DNA from: Diploscapter coronatus
Lineage: Eukaryota; Nematoda; Chromadorea; Rhabditida; Rhabditidae
Length of the DNA stretch: 64,000 bases
Reading direction: 5' to 3'
NCBI GenBank assembly: GCA_964036155.1
Contig: OZ038422.1
Coordinates: 19,925,201 to 19,989,200 of the forward strand
The position numbers and the translations under genes are program-made. Shown here piece by piece: positions 12,203-25,200 of this stretch. The notes beneath the pieces are model-generated. The model did no database searches. It saw only the letters and a list, made by a program, of their open reading frames with translations, and was not told the origin of the DNA. Within the stretch, counting starts at the first letter, position 1; the number at the start of each line of letters is the position of its first letter.

Positions 12203-15200
12203 TTTCTACGTATTCAAATTTACCGCCAATTTTTCCCCCATTTGAATTATCATCGATAACTGAAGATGGTATGCTGATAGAATTGTCTCAATGATTTTAT
12301 TTTGATAAAAGATAGTATGATTTCTCTGATGACTCAGTGATGATGAGTGTTCTCCTGTCTTTCATCATTTGCCCTAAGCCAATAATTCATTTACTGTAAT
12401 ATAGTTTGACTCTGAATTGACCCCTCGATATCCATTTTCTTCATTCTTGACTCTGGAATGACTTTTTGCCTCCTTCGACTCTCAGATCGACCTACTTCTC
12501 TATTCCTATTCATTCATTCAAATGTCGGATCTGCTCCGTTTTTTACTCCTTCTTTTCCTTCGTTTCTCCTTCGCCTTCTCATTCAATTTTTCTTTATCTT
12601 GCATTTCTTTTTGTCAGGCATTTTTTTTTATCTCTTGTTGAGCGTCCTTGATTTGATTTGCGTGCTTCAGGCGGCTTTCCTCAGCTTCTCTTTCCTCTTT
12701 CATTGCCGTCTATTTAACTATCCCTAACATTCGAGGCCAAGTGCAACTTTTCGAGTTAAGAAAACATTTGTCATGGATTTACATTATGCATTTGCGTAAT
12801 GACTATGAATAGGCATTAATTGCATAGGCAAGAGGGTGGATGTATATTTCTGCATTCAGCAGCTTACAAGGACAAATCGATGTTGCGTGTTAGTGATTCT
12901 TCGGCTCCGCTCCTCTTTCATATCATCATTTCCTCGAAACATACTCAAGGAACAATTTGCCTGCCTCGTTTGTCTCTACCCCCTTTATCGTTGGTTTCTG
13001 CCTGTCTCTCCCTCTCTAGCATCATCTCCTCATCTTCTCATCCCCATTCTTATTCTTATTATATATCCCCTCATATTCCTTTTATTCATTTCTCGTTTCA
13101 CTTTATGCTTTCCTTATTGAACTAATAAAGGAGAAGGATGGACCTGAAGCCGGGAGATAAAGCCCTAGAGGACGATAGTGAAGAGAGAAAAAATGACTCA
13201 AGATACCCTCAGATATTTTCAGCTCAAATTCTCTATTCGCATGCAAATCTGCTTCTCTCTCGTGCGGTTTATCCATTTAGACCTGCTTCGTCTTTCTTCA
13301 CTCGATTTTTTAATCATTTAGTCGTTTGCCTTAGCCTTCCGTGAGCTTTCTGCTATTCGTACACAAACACGCGAAATTCGATTCAATTTCATCCCTGTCT
13401 CTGCCAATTTTAACGATCCCCAGTATCAATCACAATAGCCATGAGCATGATTGCTGGACACTAAAACTAGAGAACTAGAGGATTCATTACTTGGCCGAGC
13501 TGCTTAGTGGGTTCTAAACGAGTATATGTTTGCGTCATAACTCATCCCTCTCTTTTTCTTCTCATCGTCTTCCAAATTTCCTTTCTCTGTTTCGGTTTCT
13601 GTTTCTGTTTCTTTTTACCTCCTAAAATTGGGCTAGCGAAATTCGATTTGTTCGTTCAGAAGAGTCTCTGCCTTTGCTTGAGCTCTTTTCTCCCTGCCTG
13701 CTTTCCTCGTTTCTTTTTCATTTTCATAGTTTTGCAGAGGATAGAGACAGCCCTCTGTGATAGATACACCTTCCTCGCCTTCCCATTCAATGCATTCTCT
13801 CCACTCTCCATTTGTGCATGAATTCTGTTCGCTTATTTCGCGTATTTCTTGCTTTTTCTTTGCATTTTTGCGATTTGAATATTCTTCGAGTGCATTTTTT
13901 CTTCTGCGTCTTCGCATCAATTACGCTTGACGAATTCGAAAATCTAGCATCAAACACTTTATCTACAAACTCCGAAAATCTAAATTCTAAATCGCCACTC
14001 CGATAATTTGAGCTTGAAATTACCAAAAATCCCGCTTCCTATAAAGTTTAATTTTTGAAAATAGTTCTGCAATCTCTAGCTTGCTTTCTCCCACAACTTA
14101 TTCGGGAAATATTTCAAATTTCCGTCGTGCAAATTTTGTCTACATTTCCTAAAATATCATTAATGCTTATCTTATGACTAGGTAAAGAATTTTTGAGCAG
14201 GTTTAGGATATTCTTCCTTGCATATTATCCCTTTCAAATTCAATTTGCTATCACTTTGAGGATTATTTCTCTGCATCCATGTGGTTTGATAGTCACTTCT
14301 TCTGTCGTCAATCTATGTTCTATCTACAATTAACAACTCATTCGCTTGAAATAATGTAAATGCGAATCTTTATATAATTTTCTAAAAAAAAGACTAGTCG
14401 ATTATTTGATTTTCCATCTGTGAATTAGTAGTCCATGAGAATGCTGCATTGCATACGTCATTTCTGGTTGATTGGAAGAGGAATTAGCTTGTTCGATGCA
14501 AAATGGCAGAATGGAACATGATATGGGTCTTGCGCTGGTAGCAGGGAAGAAGAGAGCGAGAGCAGGAGATTGGACAGGGGTCGAGGTGCAGGCAGACAGG
14601 CACAGGAACGAATCATTCATTCACTCCATTCTCTGACTGATCTCCAAGTTAGTCATGGAAGACTCGAGACAACAGCCGAGAAGATGAGAATTCAGAGTGG
14701 GAGGCTCACAAACAAGCAACCAGGCGGCAGCCTCTGGGGAGACATGCGAGTGGCTGTAGGGCTGATAAGGGAAGAAAAAGGACAGAATATATATGAGTAA
14801 AAATAATGCATGTTTCCAAATGCGCAGCTGATCTGGTCCGACCTAGTCATTCCACTAGCTCATTCCAATTCTCATGCTATTTTTTGCTCCTTCATCATTT
14901 CCTTGCTGTGCCAAAAGTAACGAATGCGCGTCATTTGCAATGAATACGAAAAAGCCGAAAGAGCGAATAAAGAAACAAGAAATAAGGAGAATGGCCAAAT
15001 ATTTCAATGATGTGAGGCAGTGGGGAGTATGAAATGGAACTGGGAGCGGAAATAGAAATAGATTAAAGGAAGGAGGTGGACAGGCTGATAAATACATCTC
15101 CTTGAGGATAGAACAGAAGAGAGCAGGCTAGAGAGGGAGCTAATTAGGATGAACTATGGGGATTCGTCGTGCAGAGATCGACGAAGCACAAGAACATCAC

Positions 15201-15290
15201 GTTATCTGGCAGTTTGAATTAGGAAGAACACCCTAACTCCATCCACTTTATCATCGATCGACGAACGCTAAAATTGGCATTTGGTTTTTA
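12203..15290. other. Gene-poor DNA with polypyrimidine and polypurine blocks
   Basis: No exon recognised. Pyrimidine-rich plus-strand blocks lie at about 12460-12720, 12900-13110 and 13530-13800. A purine-rich block with GAGAG/CAGGCAGG-type words lies at about 14490-14790 and another at about 14940-15130. Long open frames here follow from the skewed composition and have no domain signature. Confidence 0.5.
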
Positions 15291-15496
15291 CAGGTTGCAC
15301 CATAACTACTGCCCTATTTTATTTATTGCCAGAAACATTCAGTACGATGTCTAAACTTTAGTAGGATCAAAATCAGTTCGAAATTTGACGTAGCTTCCAA
15401 AGTCTGCAGTGTTAACAATTTTATATCAGTGATTTTCATTTCACTATGAAAACATAGAAACGAATTAAAAATCGGATGGTATTTATGCGCACCTTG
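15291..15496. mobile_element. Short mariner/Tc1-type MITE remnant
   Basis: The element is bounded by TA dinucleotides (289-290 and 497-498 of the 15-kb block) and has imperfect inverted ends: CAGGTTGCACCATAACTACT at the left, and CAAGGTGCGCATAAATACCA when the right end is read on the minus strand. TA target sites and CAG/CAA-starting inverted ends fit the Tc1/mariner superfamily. It is about 206 bp and has no coding capacity. Confidence 0.6.
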
Positions 15497-18400
15497 TATT
15501 TACAAAAATGGAAAATTATCATTTAATTTGGATTGATATGCTCGCAAAAATTATCTTCAAACTTAGTGATTCTTTTCTTATGAAAACATCGAGACTTGAG
15601 AATAAAAAAGACAATGGTCGATGCTAATTTTATGAATACTCTGTCAAGTCGTTGGATTATTTTTGCAATATTGTACAGATTTAACATATTTTCCTTTTTT
15701 TTTATTCATTATTTTCTGATATATTCGGCTATCAAATGGCAATAACAACTCGACTTGCTGTAGGAGAAATATTGCCCTGCTTGCATTCAAATCAAAAAGA
15801 CATTGGATTTTGGTTGTATAGCCTGAAACCGTTTGACATACGGCACTCGATTATCTAGCAGTCTTTCGAATGGTGAAATATGGCCGAATTTCCTTTTCAG
15901 ATTTATGGAGTCCGGAAAATAAAGGGGGTTGATTTTCAAAAAAAAAAAAATGAACGAGAAAATGTAGAGATGTTCGATTATGCAGAGCAGAGGGAAATGA
16001 TGGAATCGGCCGAAAGAAGGACTGAAAAGGGAAGAACAGAGGGAATAAAAAGTGCAAAGCCCTGGGCAAATCATTATTATGTGTGCCAGAGGGTTTTCCC
16101 TTCTCTTTTAGCATTCAACATTCAGCCCCGCGTTCCCTCTTTTTCATATTTCTTCTCTGCATCCCTGCATCTCTGCTCTCTCTTCCTCTTGTCTCTATCC
16201 CCCTCTCTATCTCTCCAAATATGTCGTTTATGCCGAGCTTCTGTGGCTGTAGCCCGTTCCTTTATGAGGACTCCAACGCCTCACTCAAACGAGGACCAAT
16301 TCTTATGTAAATTCTTTCGCATCTAAAAATCGACAAATTTATTCAGTTTATTCTAGATCTTATTCTGAAGATGCAAATACGCAATTACTTAATCAACTAT
16401 AGGTGTTCGGAGTTTCAACTTTGAAAAAGTTGGAACCGAAATCTGAATCGGAATCGGAGTTTTTATTTTAAAATCGCTTAAAATTTCGAACTTGGGTTTT
16501 TAACGTTTGTAGATGTTTTCTAAATTCTATACCATTTCTGACTTTTTTCAGGGTATAATTGGAAAGAGAAATTTAATAGCAGATTTTTTTTATTTTAAAG
16601 GTTTCTGACAGAACTATCAAATCATCTCTAAATGGAATCAGAATTGAAATTCCGAGGCCCAAAGACTCTAATACTCCTGTGATGGCCCCATTTCAATCAA
16701 TTTTCTGAATGTTTTATTCAAAAAAAAAAATTCTAAATTGTAATCATGCTTATTTTTCTGGATATTTTTATACTGTGTTATTATGAGAAAGATTAGTTTA
16801 CAAAATTTTGAGCAATATACGACTTTTCTTTTAAGTAATAATGAATATCCATCAAATTAGCCTGAATTAAAATGGATTTTAACATTTTGGAGAAAAGTCA
16901 GAAGTGGTATCTTCCAACTTTTTGAAAGCCAAATTGAAACGAAGATATCGATATTGAAGTTGGACTGGAGGAAAATTCGCAAAAATTTGATATTTGACAA
17001 AATTTTTTGTTTCAAAAATAAGCATCGTTGTCGCGAACTGTGACCTTCGCTTTTTACATTTCGTAGAAAAATTACTATTTTTCTATGTTTTCAAATTGAA
17101 TTTATCCCCCACGTAAGATAATTTTCTTATTCTCCCTTCCCTCCCACCTTTCTGTCTCAAGATAAAATCATCACTTCTTGCTGCTCAACACAATTCGCCG
17201 GATTTGCTTTTTGTTTTTGATATACTATTTTCTACTTTTAAAAGTTGAATTACCAAAGTTCGAGATAAATAAATTGATATTCCATTGCCAGTCTATTCAA
17301 CTTCCTGATTTCCATCACACTTGGTTTACCGCACACAATCTACCTGCCAAACATTTTCAGTCGTAAGCCTTGGCAAAATTTCATATGTATCTGATACGCA
17401 ATCTAAAAGTTCTATCCATTAACTATTACCGACTTTCAATTATCACTGAAATTTAATTGAGAACGTTTCTGACACCTGTTGGATATTCATAGTCAACTGT
17501 ATTTTGATGCTTCAGTTGTTTAGCTCAATAATGTGCAGATGTGTTAGAAATGCAGCGTTTCCTTCACATCTATCATTGGTCTAGCGACCTTTTATTGTCC
17601 GCCGAAACGTCGAATTTCCTAAAATGAATAGCCTCGAATTTGAGGGAATGTCTACGAAGAAAATGATGGAGTGATAAAACGAGTTCATTTTGGGAGGTCC
17701 TCAGTTTGTATTCGGTTTGGTTTGCCTAGGAAATTGCTCTCCGTCAACAAGCAAATCAGCTCGCTGGCCAATTCCCCCTTGTTTCGACTTTTTGCGTGCC
17801 TGTTTTCTGCCTTCTGCCTGCCTCCTGTCGATCGCGTCAATTCAATCGACTCGATCGCTCCCTCAACTCCCTCAGCCCTTTCCCCCTTCCCCATTCAGCC
17901 TCACAGCCACAGCGGCTCGGCAGCTGTCGTTTCGATCCGAATTTCCCCCGAGCCCTTCTTTCCCTCTTTCCCTCCCCCTTCCTTCATTTTTTGCTGCATT
18001 CTCTCATCACCTGTCTGCATCTTTGCCTCTCTCTCTCTCACTATCATTTCTCCCTGTTTTTTTTGGTTTCATTTCGTACTGATTATGTGCCCAGTTTAAC
18101 GATCATTCGACACTCAAAGTGATCGATAATTAGAGATCCCAAACAGCATTGAGCGATCCGTCTGTTATGCTTTTCATATATGCGCTGCATCATTATGCAC
18201 ACTCATTTCCCCTCCCTTCCTTTATTCATCTCAGGCTGTTTCGTTATTTTCCCTATCCTTGCAGGGGCTGTCATTTTTCTGCAATAATTCTCATATGCGC
18301 AGAGCCGAAAAATGCCTAGAGAACTCGCTGAAAATATCACGGACTTAGCCTGAGAAACTCTATTCATCCACTCAATTGCATAGAAGCAAGGGGAATTGTA

Positions 18401-21260
18401 TCAGTCAAATGTCAGAATGGCACAAAACTGTGGGAGAATCCACACCAATCCACCCCGATTTAGATGCAGCATAGCTTAGCGACTCGACACGTAAGTCCAA
18501 TTGGGCAGGATTTTTTTTCGAGCCTCCTGTTTAGTCGCTTTTCGCGGGCTTTCAAGCCTGCTAATGCTCACGAATTCGTCATCTTCGCTTCTAAAAATGG
18601 ACTTAACTTTGTGAGGAAGAATGCGATTAATAATTTATTTGTGAATCTGAACTTTGAACTGTGCCTGTGCCAATTGACTTTGCCGATGAAAATGGTGCTT
18701 TCCTGTTGACTATCTCTGTGCCTGCCCTATTGATTGATGGCGTTGGCGATGTTTTGCCCCTCGGATTGCTGGATCTCCCGATCTCTCGGATCTCTGCCCC
18801 CTGATTTTTCCTGCGTAATTCTCTTTTCTACATCTCTGGTCCTCTCGGATCTCCGGTTCTTTCCGTGCTCACTTTGAGCAGTCTTCTTCCGAGTGCTGAA
18901 GTCGCGACAGACGTGCAGACGTGTGTGTGTCCTAGGCAGATTCTTTCTCCTCTCCTACGCGCTTCCCTCTCCCTCTGTCCCTATCTCCTTTCCTTTTCTC
19001 CTCAAGCTCCATCTCTCTATCTCTTTCGCTGCCAAACTCTCCCTCTCTTTCCTGTCATTCTCCAGTCCGAAATTTCATCGATTCATCCCTTCACATTGCG
19101 CGTAGCTGTTCGTTCGACATTTTCATCTCGTTATTTTGGATAATTACCCGGGAAGAAATCGGACTAGATGCGCAATTTCTCGGAAATTATGCGAGTGTTT
19201 GGTTTGGGACGACAAAAATTGTATGCAACGCTGCGGCAGATTGTGAGATTGCATAGACAATTTGTGCGTATGGACTACAAATAACTCAAAGGAATTGAGA
19301 GTAAATATCTCGATAAATTCGACGATAATTGGCAAGGAGGGTAATTAGTGAAATGCGTAAATCGTTAATTGGATTGTTATTGCTGGGAGCTGATTCGAGT
19401 TGAGATTGATGTTTATTCAAAGACATTTCCAAATGCATTGCCATTGCAGAGCTTTTCAGTGCCTATGTGTGCTCTACTTCTCACTTATTTCGAGCTTTTC
19501 TAGTCTGGGCAGCTCATTTCATTTCTCTTCTCTTCATTTTTTCCCGCCTTTTCCCATCTTTTTGCTCTATTTTTTCTCCTTTTTCTCTATAGGGAATGCT
19601 TACGTCGATTCTTTTCCCCTCTCAATTTGGCTTATTCTCTCGTCTTTCGGCTTTTTCTGAGCCTCATCTAGACAGTGAAAGAGTGAGTATTGATTTGCCA
19701 GAGGGAAATGAGACAGAAGACATAGAGTGAGACAGAGAAGGAGAAAGTGAGGGAGGGAGACTATGAAAGGATAGAGGCAAATTGAGAGGGAAGAGAGAAG
19801 CAGAGAGGGGAAGTTTCAAACTGCATGGGAAGAGGGACTCAACTGATGCAGAAGCTGAACGTCGAACGGTGTTGAGCAGGGCAGTTAGTTTGGGGAGGGA
19901 CAGCTTATTATTCACTTTTAGTACATAACTCATTTTGTCTCTTTTGTTTTCAATAAGTCGTTAGTTTCAGTTGGTGGTTTTATCAAATCAAATTATCCTT
20001 GTGATTTTCCTAGAATGGGATGAGTTGTCTCATGCCTTTCAAGTGGAAGGAGTTGATATGTTTCTAGGTGTACAATTATATTCTATCCTCGTCTTTTTTC
20101 GTTACTCTATAATTTGAAGGCATAAAAATTTGTAAATTGCATACTCTGTTGCATTGCCTCATTCTCTTGCGCTTATCCGCGATTTCATACTAAATCGAGT
20201 TTGAACTTGCTATTATTTTCATGCAAGTATTTTTCCTAAACATTTTATGATTTTTTAGTTCCATTTTTATTCTCCAATTTCGCATTTATTTATTTATTTA
20301 CGATGTCGTTGATCACTGAATCTTTCCATTTTCTGGGGCTAAAATATGCAAAAAAAAAATCAATTTTGCAGATTCGTTTTAGTACCTTGATATTTTTGGC
20401 GCTGAATGATCAATAATTCATGAGTCACTTTCTGGCAGAAATATTGCACTTTCAATATTCAATATGCGTTGTCTCTATGATATTGATCTGTGTTTATAAC
20501 TTTCTGTCTGTAATTCGAACTAATTGGCGCGAGTTTTTGTTTTATTCGCTTCCTATGAGATATCTTTTCTCGCATCAATTATTTTTGTGGAATTATTCTC
20601 AAGCAATTTTCATCTTCTTTGCCACAAAAATCGATTATGTGCAATATGCTGAACGTTTTTTCCGCAGCTTCAATGCATTTTCCCGTTTTCTTTCTTCATT
20701 CCCTCATTTCTTCATTTTAGTTTGGATTGTGTTGTGCATGATTAATTCCATCTGTCTATATAACACACAAGGATTATTATAACTGCTTATCAAGTATTCC
20801 ATCTCAAATATCTTCATATTTGGTTTTCTTCTTCATTTTAGAGATGATATTGCGCGTCCATTCTTAAAATTTCTTTTTCTTTGCAAATGTCAGAAAGAGT
20901 TCATTTATCTGTCGATAATAGGCCCTTCTGAAATTATCGAAAGTAAGACTATTGAAATCTGAGGAGGTTGATGTGTGTTAAAAGTTGTTATTTTGAATGG
21001 AAGGTTAAAGTGGAGAATATGAGACGAGGATTCAGACAGGCTGGCAGAGATGGGAGAAGCTCTTCATGTAGAGCGTTGCATTCATTGCATTCAGCTCCAA
21101 CCTCGAGTGAGGCAGGCAGAGACTCAGCCCAGTGCCCAATCTTCCTTCTTTTCTCTTTCCACTTCTTGCTTGCTCCCTCGCTCAGGCAGCTTAAATATTA
21201 CAATGTTCGTTTCATCTTTTCGCCTCATTTTCCCATTCTCTTTCTCGCTTTGTCTGCCTC

Positions 21261-21263
<3 letters not shown>
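15497..21263. other. Gene-poor DNA, no coding region recognised
   Basis: Only composition blocks are visible: pyrimidine-rich stretches at about 16090-16220, 17780-18060, 18930-19080, 19480-19640 and 21120-21260, and purine-rich ones at about 15940-16050 and 19670-19880. A 120-codon ATG frame at 20420-20782 is hydrophobic and AT-rich, with no recognisable family; it is treated as unproven. A copy of the TGTTCGGA-type dispersed repeat lies at about 16400-16655. Confidence 0.45.
16400..16655. repeat. Degenerate foldback repeat of the TGTTCGGA type
   Basis: The left end reads GGTGTTCGGAGTTTCAAC, and the right end, read on the minus strand, contains CCTCGGAATTTCAATTCTG, so the ends are imperfectly inverted. 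The interior has repeated CGGAATCGGA words. Similar sequences occur at 3333-3387, about 24788-24822, 43874-43993 and 57331-57410. Confidence 0.45.

Positions 21264-21312
<49 letters not shown>
21264..21312. repeat. (TC)n microsatellite
   Basis: About 24 uninterrupted TC dinucleotides, sitting inside a longer pyrimidine-rich block. Confidence 0.95.
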
Positions 21313-21315
<3 letters not shown>

Positions 21316-21619
21316 TCCGGCATGTTCTGTCTTTATTTCTCCCCTTTATTCCGCCATCGACAAAACATCCCTTGTCTTGGTTTCGTAATCACTCGATCAA
21401 CCCGTATTTTATCCAGATATATCGATTTTTGAAATAATTTCTTGGTTAATTTTTTATAGAAGCGAACATCTTATTTTTGACTTGTCATAGTGCGCTAAAT
21501 CTAAGCATTTGATATTCGTTGACTTCACCTTTGATACCATTTCGACTTCAATACAATTGTATTAGGTGATGTTAAATTAATTATCTATTTTATTCCGGAA
21601 TGTAGAATTAGTGCTATTT

Positions 21620-22290
21620 TTGCTCGCTAGCATCTGACCTCATCCTTTCTATTCGGCAAGTGTTATACACCATTAATGAAAAATCCTTCGAGAGTATATT
21701 ACAAATGTGCAAAAAAACGCTGCTGCTGTTGGGAAAATTTTCAAGATATCGGGAGTCAAAGTTGAGACTGATACTAAAATTCCCATCTTTGGGAGCCTAT
21801 GACTTTCTTCAAAAACATTACTTTTGCATGGCTCTTTAGGCAAAGTTCCTTAGAATTATTAGAGCTTTCGTCTGATGTATCATTTGTTAGGGTTTGGAAG
21901 AAAATCGATTTTTCGAATTTTTCCTGCGCGGTATCCCTTTATGTGATTAAGGGGGCCGAGCAATTTTTCTCCCCGAAACCGGGTAAATTGTGTATCATTT
22001 CGAAGATCTCAATATCTTATGAAGGCTCATCGAAGAAATTTGTTTGAAATATTCATTTTTATACAAATTTTGGCGGTCCGAATATTGCAATACCTAGCGT
22101 CTTATAGCTATTCCCTTAATTAAGGAGAGCGCTTTGCCCACCGATATCTCGAAAATCTTCCCAACAACCGCGCGGCAGCCCATTTTTGCATATTTGTAAT
22201 GCACCCTCTAAAGACTTTTCAATGGTGAATAACACATGTCGAGCGAAGAGAGGCGAGATCAGATGCTTCCCTAGTAAATTTGAGCGAAAA
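21620..22290. repeat. Foldback element with arms longer than 110 bp
   Basis: The region about 21625-21770 is matched in inverted orientation by about 22130-22275. Paired landmarks are AGCATCTGACCTC (left) with AGCATCTGATCTC (right, minus strand), GTGTTATACACCATT with GTGTTATTCACCATT, and TTTTCAAGATATCGG with TTTTCGAGATATCGG. About 350 bp separates the arms. No coding region or target duplication was identified. Identity is roughly 75-80% by eye, so it is an old element. Confidence 0.65.
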
Positions 22291-25200
22291 TTCATGTATG
22301 TTGGCTCCAGGCTAAATTTCTTATTGACCGCGAAAAATACCCTTACTTCATGCATGTCGGTTTAAGCGTTTTCTGTGAAGCGACGAAGGTTTGAGATATA
22401 CCATGAGAAAGCCAAGACGCTAATGACACTAATACCGAAGATCACTTTTGGATTTGTTGAGTATAAAGAAAAGCATTCAGATGTGCTACGAACTTATGGA
22501 CCGACCCAATATTTGTAGCTATATTCTTGTTAAAATTTAGATGATTATTTATCGCATCCTGATAACTGCTGTAGAGATATGCCCATTCAACTTCGAACCC
22601 ATTTCTCCCAAACTGCCTGGTTTCCTTCTCGCTTCGAGCTTTTCCCCAGGGTCTTGACTATTTAGACCCTCTCACTCTTCCACTTCCCTTGACTTTTTAT
22701 GGCTCTGGCTCTAGGTCTTCCAAGTCTCTTCTCTTCTCCTTTTCTGCATATTTTAGACATTTTTGCCAGATTTAAGCAGTGGTTGTCGGCAGAATTAGCC
22801 GTTGTTTTAGTAGGAGATTTAACGATTATCGAAAAAATCTCGGGATTTTCCCATTCTTTATCGTCCAATCCTTCATTTCTTCAAAATTCTATCGAATTCC
22901 TTATCCACGGATTTTCCGCGTTACGTATCGCATTTATTTGATGAAAAATATTTTCCGAATCAAACTGCTAACATCCTGTATTTCAGAAACGCCCTTAGCT
23001 ACACTGGAGGACAGCTATATTTCATCGTCTAATTTCTTGAACCATCCACCGCCCAATACCTTTCGACTTGCCTCAATTTTATCGTTCCAACGTCAATTTG
23101 CGCCTCTAAACCAGCAACAACGGCGACGAAGACGTGCATTTTGAATCTGGAGACGGTGTGAAGGAAGGCAGGAATCGAGTACTTGCACGGAAAGAGCAGT
23201 CAGTCACACGTCTCCTCGAGGCCGCATCCATTCGCTCGTTTCTCATTCTGACTGAGTAAATGGTCGTTCGCGCTGATCAAGGTGCGTAGTTACTGATTTC
23301 CTTCTAGTTTATAAAATCTAGCTGGCGAATTATGAGTGCGTATATTTAAAATATCCGAATCTATTTTTGCAAAAATATCAAAATCACTTTCATGGACCCA
23401 AATAAAATTTTCGAGAAATTCAATTTTTAATATAAGAAATATTCGCGCTTATAATTCAATTTATTTATCAGGGAAGAAACGACACAACATAATGGCACAT
23501 TTGATCTGTTCAATGTCAGCAATCCGATAAATTTAGGACGAATAAGTTAGAAAAGGTGTAAATTTGGAATTGTAAAGTGGTGCTCAATCCGTGAAAATAA
23601 TGGGTTGTGGTGTATTTGGAATCCACAATAGAAGAGTGTCAAGGAATTGGGAGTTGATCATTGATTGTGCGTCAAGCAGTTGGACTGCTGCGTTCATATT
23701 TCACGCATTTCACGGATTTCAACAAACGTCTTCAAGCCATTTAGTGTCTCTCTGACTTCTCTGTTGATCTTTCGCATTCCCTCCAATAACATTCACATTT
23801 CTACGTCAATAGGAAGGGCATTCGGGTTAAGCAAAGCCAACGGATTGGGTTGACTTCCACGACTAATACTTCTTTCATGATACCACTGATAAGGTTCTCA
23901 TAAATAGTGAAGAGTGCAATAAGAAAAAACGAAGTCCACGCTAGAGCTCACTTTTCATGTTTTCCGCTTCCGATTTAAAAATATCCGTGAACCGTCATGC
24001 TATCAGATCCTCACTATTTTACTTCTCCAGAGCTTTTCGGTTTTGATGTGTCACTAAATGTGTCCTTCTTGGAATCAGCGCATTTATCCACTACCCAGCA
24101 GCTGAGTTTCAGCCCTCTTCCTTCCTCGACTTCCTTCCAGCTTTTCTCTTCCTTCCCATTCTCATTCCTTGGATTTTATCTGTTCGTATTTGCAGCTTTC
24201 CTTATTTTCAGCTTGAAGATTTTGTTTGTTTTTCGTTTCACAAAATTTGGCAATGCGATGCTCGAAAGAAGAAGGCAAGGAGGGTGTTGTTACGTCGCAC
24301 GTCTGAATGACTCGTCTTTGCAGGGAAGCAGGGAGCATAGAACAGAACGACAGAAAAGGAAGAGACGAGGATGCTAATCATTCGGAGAATGGGAAAGGAA
24401 AGGAAAGGAATGAGCAGGGCACAAATTAGGGCAGAAGAGCCAGCAGCCCACATTTCGAGCCCGAGGCAGAGGCAAATAATCGTTCCCCTCAGCCTTGTCC
24501 TTGTCTTTATCCCAGGCTTTCTTCCATGTCGCCTTCCTCTCTTCACTCTCCATTTCCGAATTCGTTTAATTTCACAGCTTTTAATTTCAAGCTCCTCTGC
24601 AATTCGAAAGCGTTCATCAAACTCTGTGACGCAACGCGTTAGATCTATGGGAATTAGAGTTTGTTTAGCCATTTAGATTAGAATGGTGTGCTATTGTAAT
24701 AATTTGATCTTCTTAAGGAGATAATTCAAGCTTTTATTATCGTCGAAAAATGTAAAATTCGTGAAATTTTGGCTAAAATTAGCTTGGAATCAGGATCGGA
24801 ATTCCGCACACCCCGATTGAAAAGAATCAACTTTCTGAACAGTTTGACTAATCCCAAAGTATAAATTTTATGCCTAATAAATTAATGGTCCGCAAATGTC
24901 ATTTAATAAGTAATCGTTCCTTAAAATATTTAGATTACTAAAATTGCTACTTTTATATTAAAAAAAATTATATATGTATAATTTTATCAGGTACCGATCT
25001 TTATGAATTCAAGATATAGTCGATATAGAAATTTACTTTCTTCTTACTAAGAGAGATGGCTAACTTATATCTTGTTAGTTGAGGGTGGAGAACGGTGTTG
25101 TATCATATTCATATTTTGTCATATTTGATTAATATATGGCTATCTTGCAATTCTTGTCTAGTGGAATGATGACATGCTCATGCTGCCATTCGCCGTATAT

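Noticed and set aside
20420..20782. 120-codon hydrophobic frame with a true ATG
   Set aside because: AT-rich composition, no family motif, no splice context and no neighbours; a frame of this length can occur by chance in 64 kb of AT-rich DNA.
24238..24672. 144-codon minus-strand frame, basic then hydrophobic
   Set aside because: It coincides with a purine-rich block followed by a pyrimidine-rich one, which by themselves give Arg/Lys/Glu- and Leu/Phe/Ser-rich frames; no domain is visible.
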